Part shown: in pieces, positions 27,704 through 35,444 of the stretch
Layout: the number at the start of each line of letters is the position of its first letter
Position numbering within the stretch: the first letter of the stretch is position 1
Assembly: GCA_031262085.1 (NCBI GenBank)
Contig: JAISIN010000029.1
Location: 1-42,979, forward strand
DNA: 42,979 nucleotides
Reading direction: 5' to 3'
Origin: Prevotellaceae bacterium
GTDB taxonomy: Bacteria; Bacteroidota; Bacteroidia; Bacteroidales; Bacteroidaceae
The notes under the pieces: generated by a model
The model's database searches: none
The model's input: the letters and a program-made list of their open reading frames with translations, nothing else
What the model was told of the DNA's origin: nothing
Program-made: the position numbers and the translations under genes

Positions 27704-27988
27704 GTTTTTCTACTCGTTCCGGAAGGTTCTTCTTCTGAATTTTGCGCCACTTCTACTCGTCGCATCGTTCACTTCTACTCCTTTCGACGAGTAGCTCTAC
27801 TCCTTCGGACGGGTTGCTCTACTCGCACGGCGAGTAGAAGTGAACGTCGCGACGAGTTGCTTTGGGCGACGCGGAAACTGCTTCTTCTCGTCCTCGCGAG
27901 TTCTTCTTCTCAGCCCCGCGACTACTTCTACTCGGCAGAATGAGTACTTCTACTCAGCTCGGCGAGTACTTCTACTCGGAAAAATGAG
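27704..27988. repeat. Degenerate tandem array, 13 units of 22 bp (one of 21)
   Basis: Unit boundaries were placed by eye at 27704, 27726, 27748, 27770, 27792, 27814, 27835, 27857, 27879, 27901, 27923, 27945 and 27967. The conserved part is TACTTCTACTCG and the last three bases are usually GAG. Unit junctions read GAGTA-CTTC-TACTC, a 5-bp stem with a 4-base loop, most perfect in the last three units. The first-to-last units drift but keep the 22-base period over 285 bases. It lies inside the island repeats and has no ORF across it. Confidence 0.88.
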
Positions 27989-28043
27989 TTGAAATATATC
28001 TTTAATAAGGAAAAAATGGCTGTAAATGCCACGGTATTGGCTA

Positions 28044-28337
28044 TTAATTGAAAATCTGAATATACCATCGAAAAAAGTTGCTTATTAATGATTGTTGTAT
28101 CAAAACAGCTTGTATATTTGCGGCATCTTTGGTAGAGAAGTCATTTGAAACCAAAGATGACATATTGATAACGAAAGCGAGAGTTCCACGCTTTTTTGTC
28201 CGTATATGTTTACATACAAGAGGTATCGCACTATCAAAGACGAATGTCGGTTGAGAATGAACGATTTTGTCAAGCATATCTTTCTTACGTGTGTCGCTTT
28301 GCATTACTTTAGGCTCAAGATATACCAAGTTACTCAT
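28044..28337 (-). CDS. Possible 97-residue antisense ORF, unrecognised
   Basis: The frame begins MSNLVYLEPKVMQSDTRK and ends FFRWYIQIFN. It is not recognised, has no visible promoter, and lies antisense to the promoter and leader of the gene at 28364. In this AT-rich stretch a 97-codon frame is not strong evidence by itself. Confidence 0.2.
   Translation of the reverse strand: MSNLVYLEPKVMQSDTRKKDMLDKIVHSQPTFVFDSAIPLVCKHIRTKKRGTLAFVINMSSLVSNDFSTKDAANIQAVLIQQSLISNFFRWYIQIFN
28092..28120 (+). promoter_or_regulatory. Bacteroidota promoter of the TIR-like / TGase-kinase-TIR pair
   Basis: TTG (28092-28094) is followed after 18 bases by TATATTTG (28113-28120). Transcription would begin near 28127, about 235 bases before the first start codon, so a long leader is predicted. 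Confidence 0.62.
28124..28159 (+). promoter_or_regulatory. 10-bp inverted repeat at the predicted transcript start
   Basis: CATCTTTGGT (28124-28133) pairs perfectly with ACCAAAGATG (28150-28159) across a 16-base loop. It begins at about the predicted +1 position, so it could be an operator or a 5'-end RNA hairpin. Confidence 0.55.
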
Positions 28338-28363
28338 AAAATTTCAACTTAATATAATGTCTA

Positions 28364-29869
28364 ATGGATAAAATTGTGTACTATACATCGAAGTCTGAAA
28401 TAAATTCTCCACTCTTTGTTGATATAGAACAAATGGTGAACTCTTTTCGATGTGAATTATGCGTGAGAATTATTGAAGAGTCAAGCCAGCTTGATTTTTT
28501 GTTGGATGCCCACAATGAGTTAGTGATTATTGCTGATTGTTCCATACCACAAGATTTTTCTCGAGCAACTATATATCCGCTTTTGACTGCTCAGGTCAAT
28601 GCATTTAACCATATTCTGGTCTATAGTAAAGAACTGGATAAGGATGGTTGGCAGATTTTGCCATTGAATATTACCCCACAAAGACAAAGAAAAAATAGTG
28701 ATAAGGATTTGGTTCTTTGGCTTAAAAGCCAAATAGCAGATATAGTTGAGCATTCCGGATATTATACTCGATTAGCGATTAAAGGTATTGATGATTTGAT
28801 GCCTAATAAGTTAGCAATGGAAAAAATGTTGACTGAATCACTAGATCTTAAACGTGGCTATGATGGGGTTGTGCGTAAACGTGTTATGATTAGTTATCGG
28901 AATGATTTTAGCGAAGCAGTTGGTAATCTTGTCGTCAAATATCAAGACGAATATGAAATTAGAGTTTTGCCTTCAGGCTCGCTGTGTGGTGAGTATGAAG
29001 CTCATACGCCTATGCGTAGGTGGATGTTGGTTGGTCTGTTGGAAGATTTTATTCGGGAAGTTGATGAAGTGTGGATATATTTAACAGAAAACTATGCTCG
29101 GTCATGGTGGACTCTTGCAGAGGTTATTATGACTATGAATCTTAATTATCACAATTCTGATCCAACACAAAGAAAGAGAGTAAGAGTATACGATCCTATA
29201 ACAGAGGATTTTTTGTGCGAGGATAAGTATCCGAATTTTCTTAATGTAGTAATCAATGATGCACATTATAAAAAACTCGCAAGATATCTTTCCAATACAC
29301 GACCTGCTACAATGGGTCCCGAAATGTTGAGTCAGGTAAGAAAACTGAAGCGAATTGCATTTATACTACGTGTGCTTCCTAAGTTTGTATACCATGCTAT
29401 GATTGATAATATGCGCAAATATCTTGATACAATGGTTGTTCCAACTACTATACCAGAAGAAGATAGACAAGAAATGATAGATGATATGTGCAAGATGTAT
29501 AGTGACCCAAATGAATTGAAAAAGTATGCATCAGATAAAGTATTCCAAAACGAATTTTGGAACAATATTTCATATCAGACCAATGATGGAACACCATCTT
29601 TTATAAATGGTACTATAGATGTTGACATATTTATAGATACTCCAATGATGGAACTGACAAAATATAGTGAAAAAGAATTAGAACGTGAGTACGAAAAAGG
29701 GCGTACTATTGAGCTGAAGTCTAACCAAGGTAAGCGTGTATATGAATTAGAAAAGGGTAGCATTCGGTATTTATGGCTTGCTACACGAATGGGAAAGCCT
29801 ACTATAAAGGATGCTCCGGGACTTGAGTGTATTCAAACATACAATTTGAAAGGCGTGAAAAAGATGTGA
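28364..29869 (+). CDS. TIR-like domain protein, island block A
   Basis: This 501-residue protein is probably cytoplasmic. Residues about 1-130 look like an alpha/beta domain (IVYYTSKSEI..., NELVIIADCS, FNHILVYSKE) that I cannot name. Residues about 173-265 form a TIR-like domain: KRVMISYRNDFSEAVGNLVVKYQ for the first strand and helix, VDEVWIYLTENYARSWWTLAEV for the later strand and helix, with E253 in the position of the catalytic Glu of NADase TIRs. The C-terminal 235 residues are unrecognised. The gene is AT-rich compared with flanking genes. It precedes the kinase fusion by 47 bases and is probably co-transcribed with it. Confidence 0.72.
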   Translation: MDKIVYYTSKSEINSPLFVDIEQMVNSFRCELCVRIIEESSQLDFLLDAHNELVIIADCSIPQDFSRATIYPLLTAQVNAFNHILVYSKELDKDGWQILPLNITPQRQRKNSDKDLVLWLKSQIADIVEHSGYYTRLAIKGIDDLMPNKLAMEKMLTESLDLKRGYDGVVRKRVMISYRNDFSEAVGNLVVKYQDEYEIRVLPSGSLCGEYEAHTPMRRWMLVGLLEDFIREVDEVWIYLTENYARSWWTLAEVIMTMNLNYHNSDPTQRKRVRVYDPITEDFLCEDKYPNFLNVVINDAHYKKLARYLSNTRPATMGPEMLSQVRKLKRIAFILRVLPKFVYHAMIDNMRKYLDTMVVPTTIPEEDRQEMIDDMCKMYSDPNELKKYASDKVFQNEFWNNISYQTNDGTPSFINGTIDVDIFIDTPMMELTKYSEKELEREYEKGRTIELKSNQGKRVYELEKGSIRYLWLATRMGKPTIKDAPGLECIQTYNLKGVKKM

Positions 29870-29916
29870 TATTATAGAAAACATTCTCATCAAGTGAAAA
29901 AGACTAAATAAATATA

Positions 29917-32900
29917 ATGAGATTAAATGTTATGGATAGTCGTATATATACTCAAATTAAAGAAGCAATATGTAATCATGTTGTTGATATAACTGTTGAG
30001 AGAGAAACAACTCCTAATGATATTCGTGATGCTATTCGTTGGGTTATGCGTGATAATCCAGATATTTTTTGGTTTGCATGTCAATATCGCTTTGATAAAG
30101 CAACTTCAAGCATTCATTTTCAGTATATTTTTTCTATTGAGCGCATAAAAGATATTCAAGATAGTATTGATAACGTGTTGGAAAATGACTTTTGCTTTGA
30201 GTATGTAAAAAGAAGATTGTCCCAGCAAGAGCAGGTTGCTTATGTCTATAAATGGTTGGTGACCTATTGCAATTATAATATACATTCTGCTTATAATCAA
30301 AGTATTTATAGTGTCTTTGTAAGGCGTAATTCGGTGTGTACAGGGTATGCTAAAGCGGCTCAATATCTGTTTAAGTTATTGGGTATTAAATCAAGTTTGG
30401 TGTTCGGAAGGTTGAATAATGACAATGAAACTGGTCGGCATTGTTGGAACATTGTGGAGGTAGACGGTCAACATTATCATTTCGATGCTTGCTTTGGTGA
30501 CAATATGTTAGATGATATTGCTAAAAGGGCGGGCATCCAGGAACAATATAAAATCGGTAATATGAACTACAATTATTTCTGTGTATCTACCGATGAGATT
30601 TTGAAGACAAGAAACATAGAAAACAAGGAATTATTACCGAAATGTGACGTTTCATTATCAACAAATATCATTGACTCACTCGCAATTATTCATCTCAAAG
30701 AACGAGATAGTGTTCGAGGTTGTTTGTTGACTCGTATTGGTAGTTCTGCTGATGTATATCTTTGCTCAAAGGATAAAAATACGGTACTAAAAATTTTTAG
30801 GCCCAATAGCAAAACAACAAGTACAGAGGAGTATTACTATATGCAACAGATGAAAGGATGTCCTCATATACTTCAAAGCAATGAACAATATACAGATATT
30901 CGGAATAATGTAATAGCAATGGAGCAATCTACCCCTATCGTAGATCTATTATGTAGCCATTATTATGAACTATCTTTGAAAGGATTGATTAAAATAGCAA
31001 TGGATGTTGCGATGGCATGGACGGAATGTCAAAAACGGGGCGTTTTATATCGTGACATTCATATATGTAATATATATCGGGCAAATGATGGAACCTTCAA
31101 ACTTGGTGATTTTGGGAGTTGTACAAATCGTTTTAATGCGAAAGAAGTTGTCGGAAATCAATGGTTTATGGCTCCGGAAACCTTATCATCAGGCATATTT
31201 ACAGAAGGATCTGCTGTTTATTCAATTTCAATGGTGGTGTATTTTATTCTTAATAATCTTCGTCCGGCTTTCTGGAAGCCGGGATATGATGATTGTGCAT
31301 TACAAAAAAGAATGGATGGGAATGAATTATACACGCCTATTGCTTGTGGTACCTTACCACAGTCTGTATCTGATGAAGTTAGGATCTTTTTTAAAGAGAC
31401 ATTAGTTTTTGACCCTTGGTACAGATTGGGAAACTTGTTTGGATTCATGTTAAGATTGCAACAGTTTATTGAAAAACTTGGGAATAGCGATTATGTAATT
31501 CATTACAAAGAAAATAGTTCGGATTTTGATGTATATAACAGTGAGCTATGTAGTACTCGTAGTTTTGATATGTATCATCATTCTGCGGAATCGAATCGTT
31601 CTTGTATAGATCATTCACGATATAACGAATGTGTCTGTCCTCCTCCTTCACCGACTCCTTCACCGAAAAGAAAGGTCGTATCCGCTCCGCCTCCATCGAA
31701 AGATGGATGTACATCTGCTCCTACTTCTGTATATAAAGAAGATACTGATTGTTTATATGAAGCAATATATGTTGATGCAAAAGATGTTGATTGTTCATAT
31801 ACAGAAGATACTAATTGTTCTCCACTTTATGAAGTCTGTGAGGTTGCAGATGATTTATTTGTTGACGATGTTGAGAGTTTTGCACGAACACAGGGTGTAG
31901 TTAATGGTGTTGAGCAGAGCGAAAATGACTTACTAGTTGACGATGTTGAGAGTTTTGCACGAACACAGGGTATAGTTGGTGGTGTTGAGCAGAGCGTAAA
32001 TGATTTAGTAGTAGCTGACGGTATTAAAAGTTTTGCACGAACACAGGATATGGTTGATGTTATTATGGAATCACCAGAGTGCGCTGTTGGTGCAACAATT
32101 ATTTGTAGTCCAATATATAGTGTAATCAAACTTTTTAAGCAATACTTATGGAAGAAATTGTCAATTAAGAGAAAAGAAGATGAAGTCTATTGTTTGATTT
32201 TTGCTCCTGCCAAAATAAGGCGTAGGTCGAATTTGTATATACAGATATATTTATCTTTACCCGAAGAAATGAGTATGGTCATATTGTCAGCAAAAGAGTC
32301 AGATAAGGATGCAGAGAGAAAAGATTCTGCTCTATTGCAAATGAAGTTAGAACAGGGACAAAAAGTTGATGTTGATTTGTACGTCTCTGCTGAAAATCGT
32401 TTAATAATGAATGCTCAAAAATCTATTATATGGCAACGTCCATTTGCTAAATGTTCTTTTGTCTATTTTGTGCCAGAAAATTTTACGGCAGGCGAACTAA
32501 TTTGCACGGCAAAATTATCTATAAATAACGCTTTAATAGGGGAATTGGGGTTTATTGCCCGTATAGTAGATGCTCAGGGAAACGTGAATCCAGAATTTTC
32601 GCATAGAACATTTAAAAAGATTTTTATTTCTTATGCTCATCAAGATTATTCGACGGTAAAAAGTGTCGCTCTCGCATATAAAGCACAAGGTGTAGATTAC
32701 TTCTTTGATCGGGATAATTTGAAAGCCGGTGATGTGTATGAAAATAAAATATTTAGATATATTGATACCGCAGATTTATTCATTTTGTGTTGGTCAGAGA
32801 ACGCAGTCAAAAGCGAATATGTCGCAAAAGAAAAAGATCGTGCATTAAAGCGAGCTTATCCCCAATGTGATAGAAATCCAATAAAGATACACCCAATCAA

Positions 32901-32964
32901 CATAGAACCGCATGCCGAATTACCCGATGATATGAAGCAAATCTACCATTTTGAAAGGATATAA
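29917..32964 (+). CDS. Transglutaminase-like - Ser/Thr kinase - TIR fusion protein
   Basis: This 1015-residue protein has three enzyme-like modules. Residues about 100-200 are transglutaminase-like: C141 (SVCTGYAKA), H175 (GRHCWNIVEVDG) and D190 (HYHFDACFGD). Residues about 268-520 are a protein kinase: loop 273-280 (RIGSSADV), K292 (TVLKIF), D380 and N385 (YRDIHICN, Tyr replacing the His of HRD), DFG 398-400 and APE 419-421. A Pro- and Cys-rich linker with three 25-residue repeats (646-720) follows, then a beta-rich region. A C-terminal TIR (about 899-1005, FKKIFISYAHQD) carries E972 as the probable catalytic Glu. An in-frame ATG lies at codon 6. No membrane span is seen. The combination suggests a conflict or signalling effector; this is inference. 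Confidence 0.88.
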   Translation: MRLNVMDSRIYTQIKEAICNHVVDITVERETTPNDIRDAIRWVMRDNPDIFWFACQYRFDKATSSIHFQYIFSIERIKDIQDSIDNVLENDFCFEYVKRRLSQQEQVAYVYKWLVTYCNYNIHSAYNQSIYSVFVRRNSVCTGYAKAAQYLFKLLGIKSSLVFGRLNNDNETGRHCWNIVEVDGQHYHFDACFGDNMLDDIAKRAGIQEQYKIGNMNYNYFCVSTDEILKTRNIENKELLPKCDVSLSTNIIDSLAIIHLKERDSVRGCLLTRIGSSADVYLCSKDKNTVLKIFRPNSKTTSTEEYYYMQQMKGCPHILQSNEQYTDIRNNVIAMEQSTPIVDLLCSHYYELSLKGLIKIAMDVAMAWTECQKRGVLYRDIHICNIYRANDGTFKLGDFGSCTNRFNAKEVVGNQWFMAPETLSSGIFTEGSAVYSISMVVYFILNNLRPAFWKPGYDDCALQKRMDGNELYTPIACGTLPQSVSDEVRIFFKETLVFDPWYRLGNLFGFMLRLQQFIEKLGNSDYVIHYKENSSDFDVYNSELCSTRSFDMYHHSAESNRSCIDHSRYNECVCPPPSPTPSPKRKVVSAPPPSKDGCTSAPTSVYKEDTDCLYEAIYVDAKDVDCSYTEDTNCSPLYEVCEVADDLFVDDVESFARTQGVVNGVEQSENDLLVDDVESFARTQGIVGGVEQSVNDLVVADGIKSFARTQDMVDVIMESPECAVGATIICSPIYSVIKLFKQYLWKKLSIKRKEDEVYCLIFAPAKIRRRSNLYIQIYLSLPEEMSMVILSAKESDKDAERKDSALLQMKLEQGQKVDVDLYVSAENRLIMNAQKSIIWQRPFAKCSFVYFVPENFTAGELICTAKLSINNALIGELGFIARIVDAQGNVNPEFSHRTFKKIFISYAHQDYSTVKSVALAYKAQGVDYFFDRDNLKAGDVYENKIFRYIDTADLFILCWSENAVKSEYVAKEKDRALKRAYPQCDRNPIKIHPINIEPHAELPDDMKQIYHFERI
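31852..32076 (+). repeat. Three 75-bp in-frame repeats in the kinase-TIR linker
   Basis: Units at 31852, 31927 and 32002 each encode 25 residues around DDVESFARTQG. The first two are nearly identical, while the third keeps SFARTQ and has drifted elsewhere. In-frame tandem units of this kind can change in number by slippage or recombination. Confidence 0.9.
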
Positions 32965-32980
32965 CTTTTTTATAACTGAC

Positions 32981-32995
32981 AAACAGTAGCTGTTT
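32981..32995. terminator. Short inverted repeat after the kinase-TIR gene
   Basis: AAACAG pairs with CTGTTT around TAG, 16 bases after the stop. The stem is short and A+T-rich, and no clear T-run follows, so the terminator call is weak. Confidence 0.3.
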
Positions 32996-33085
32996 CATAA
33001 AATTGAAATTGAAAGTTGTGTAAATGAGAGAAGATAGTATATAAAGTTTACATAAAAGTAAAATCATTGTTTCAAAAATTGAAAA

Positions 33086-33376
33086 ATGGACAAATCTTAT
33101 ATCCCCAAACCAATCGATATTGCGCACATTGAGCTGCCCGTCGAACTGGTCGAACTATCCGAGTTTCTCGCCTGCAACGTGCATGACACGTGGGCGCAAG
33201 GGCGTATGCGCGAAGGCTGGACGTATGCGCCTGTGCTCGACCGCGAGAAGAAAGAACATCCTTGCCTTGTGCCTTATGAAGCACTTCCCGAATCGGAAAA
33301 GGAATATGATAGAATGACCGCCATGTCAACATTGAAGGCGATTATTGCGTATGGGTTTGTGATTGAAAAAGCATAA
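33086..33376 (+). CDS. Stand-alone RyR-domain protein, island block B
   Basis: The 96-residue protein is almost entirely one RyR domain: YIPKPIDIAHIELPVELVELSEFLACNVHDTWAQGRMREGW, then the HPCLVPYEALPESEKEYDR segment and TLKAIIAYGF. RyR domains occur in ryanodine receptors and in many bacterial and phage proteins; a ligand-sensing role is suspected but not shown here. It is the first gene of a tight run (24 bases to the next, then 1 base). The next protein ends in another RyR domain, so a paired sensor is likely. Confidence 0.9.
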   Translation: MDKSYIPKPIDIAHIELPVELVELSEFLACNVHDTWAQGRMREGWTYAPVLDREKKEHPCLVPYEALPESEKEYDRMTAMSTLKAIIAYGFVIEKA

Positions 33377-33400
33377 TAATCAAATAATAAAATTTTGTGT

Positions 33401-35443
33401 ATGATAAGAAAGTTCTTCAAATGGTTTAAATTAGGATTTGACCGCTCGTTTTCATCTTCCGGATGGTCACAACTGGGATGGGTAGTCTTGCTTGCCATTG
33501 TTCTCTTCATTGTGGGCTGGGCAATACTTTTCTTTTTCAACGATGGAATAGGTGGAGACTCCATCTGGCAGTCACTTAGGCAGTCATTGGGCTATCTGCT
33601 TAATTCCGATTCATATTACTATGACGTCTTGACTGACAAAGGGATGCGAGTGCATCCCGCTTTCTCCATCATCTTCACTTTTTTGGGGATAGTCGTGATG
33701 GGCGGGGCACTCGTATCGGTCATTGTCAACATGCTAACGCAACGGGCTGATGATTTCCGCCATGGTTTCACGCGCTACAACCTGCAAGGTCATATAGTGG
33801 TGTTAGGGTCAGGCAGCATGCTGATCAACATGATTAAGTACTTCCGAGAACATCACTCCGAAGCGGATATTGCCGTGCTTACCACTACCGACATAGAAAA
33901 ATTGCGTAGCCGCATATCGGCAGCTTTCACTCGTAGAGACCGAAAAGCCATCACCTTGATGTACGGGAGGCGCGATTCGACCGAGGAGTTGAGTCGTATC
34001 AATATCCTTTCCGCCAAGCACGTCTACCTCATAGGCGAAGAAAATGAACCGGAACATGACATCATCAATATACACACGCTGGAGTTGATGCGCGACTTGC
34101 GGGTAGACAGCGCAGAAAAGGAGTCTCCCATTCGTTGCCACATACTGTTTGAGTATCAGTCGGCAATGCAAGTCATTCAATTTGCCGAATACAAAGAGAC
34201 ACTGACAAAGGATGCAAAGAGTGGACAGGTATTGCTGGAATTGAGTGTCAGCAATGTTTATGAAGAATGGGCACAGAATGTTTTTGTGTCAGGCAAGGTA
34301 GGAAACATCAACTATCAGCCTTTAGACCGGGAACCCATAGGGAAAGACTCCGATAAGTTTGTACATTTGGTGGTGGTCGGTATGACTCGCATGGGGGTTG
34401 CCATGATCGAAACGGCTGCTCACCTTTGCCATTTCCCTAATATCCACAAAGGGAAGAAAACACGCATAACCATTATCGATCCGAATGCCCGACAGGAAAT
34501 GAGATTCTTCACCGAAGCCCACGAACATTTGTTCCACCTCTCTCACTACACTTTTGGGAAAGTTGCCAACGGTACCATCGACTACCACCCACACCAACCG
34601 GAAAGTGTTAATGACATCCTCGATATTGATTGGGAGTTCATTGAAGGTAGCATAGAAATGCCCGAGATACGTTCGCTATTGGCACATTGGAGTGGAGAAA
34701 GCGAACAACGGTTATTGACCATCGCATTCTGCGGACGTAATGCCCAAGCCAACGTAGCTTCGGCACTTTATCTGCCGCAAGCTATTTACGTGGCGAAGAT
34801 ACCGATATTAGTCTACCAACCCGGAGACAGCACACTCGTGGAGATAACCAGTAAGTCGAACGGAGAGAAGTATGCCGCACTGAGACCATTTGGTATGGTA
34901 TCGGGCACTTTCAACCCCGGTACGTCAGAAGACCGACTTGACATCGCACGTAAAATAAACTATTGCTACGATTACTTTGGACGTAAGGATAAACAAACAA
35001 AGTATGCCGAAACGTTCCCGCCGAAAGAAGAACTCGAGAAGGTGTGGAATGAAACCATACTTCCTCACCAGTTTTCGAATCTATACTTAGCTAATGGAAT
35101 AGACAGCAAGTATCGCTCTATGGGTGCATCCCCCCAAACACAGTTTGCAGACGACGAAACCTCACTGATGGCAGAAATAGAGCATAACCGCTGGATGATG
35201 GAGAAACTACTGCTGGGGTATCGTCCCACTACTGAGGAAGAGACTATGGAGATTGAGCGTAGCAATCCAGAGAAGAAACTGAAGAGTAAATACAAAGAAA
35301 CACGTTTTGCTCATTATGATATTCGACCCTTTGCCGATCTGCGCAAAGACGAAAAAGGAATTGTTGCTTCAGACTACGACATATGTATGATTAGGGCGAT
35401 GGAATTGATTAAGCGAGACCAGGCAAAAGATACGCAACAGTAA
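33401..35443 (+). CDS. Two-TM RCK/TrkA_N channel-like protein with C-terminal RyR domain
   Basis: The ATG at 33401 gives 680 residues; a TTG two codons upstream is also in frame. TM1 (WVVLLAIVLFIVGWAILFFF) and TM2 (AFSIIFTFLGIVVMGGALVSVIV) flank a segment without a TVGYG potassium filter, as in CASTOR/POLLUX-type channels. Two Rossmann RCK-like domains follow: GHIVVLGSGSMLINMIKYF (about residue 130) and LVVVGMTRMGVAMIETAAH (about 325). The C-terminal 100 residues are RyR-like (MAEIEHNRWMMEKLLLGYRP...). It is predicted to be an inner-membrane ligand-gated ion channel. The next gene starts one base after its stop. Confidence 0.85.
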   Translation: MIRKFFKWFKLGFDRSFSSSGWSQLGWVVLLAIVLFIVGWAILFFFNDGIGGDSIWQSLRQSLGYLLNSDSYYYDVLTDKGMRVHPAFSIIFTFLGIVVMGGALVSVIVNMLTQRADDFRHGFTRYNLQGHIVVLGSGSMLINMIKYFREHHSEADIAVLTTTDIEKLRSRISAAFTRRDRKAITLMYGRRDSTEELSRINILSAKHVYLIGEENEPEHDIINIHTLELMRDLRVDSAEKESPIRCHILFEYQSAMQVIQFAEYKETLTKDAKSGQVLLELSVSNVYEEWAQNVFVSGKVGNINYQPLDREPIGKDSDKFVHLVVVGMTRMGVAMIETAAHLCHFPNIHKGKKTRITIIDPNARQEMRFFTEAHEHLFHLSHYTFGKVANGTIDYHPHQPESVNDILDIDWEFIEGSIEMPEIRSLLAHWSGESEQRLLTIAFCGRNAQANVASALYLPQAIYVAKIPILVYQPGDSTLVEITSKSNGEKYAALRPFGMVSGTFNPGTSEDRLDIARKINYCYDYFGRKDKQTKYAETFPPKEELEKVWNETILPHQFSNLYLANGIDSKYRSMGASPQTQFADDETSLMAEIEHNRWMMEKLLLGYRPTTEEETMEIERSNPEKKLKSKYKETRFAHYDIRPFADLRKDEKGIVASDYDICMIRAMELIKRDQAKDTQQ

Positions 35444-35444
35444 G

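Larger units (their letters stand above)
27358..28363. other. About 1 kb without a large gene between the aldolase operon and the island
   Basis: From left to right it holds: the aldolase operon leader and promoter; a palindrome overlapping its -33; the left 29-bp island-end repeat; a 20-codon ORF (minus) with a candidate promoter; a 13-unit tandem array; a plus-strand promoter with a hairpin at the transcript start; and a possible 97-codon antisense ORF. Confidence 0.8.

Noticed and set aside
27704..27988. CRISPR array
   Set aside because: The units are directly adjacent with a 22-base period and drift throughout. There are no conserved repeats separated by unique spacers, and no cas gene is near.
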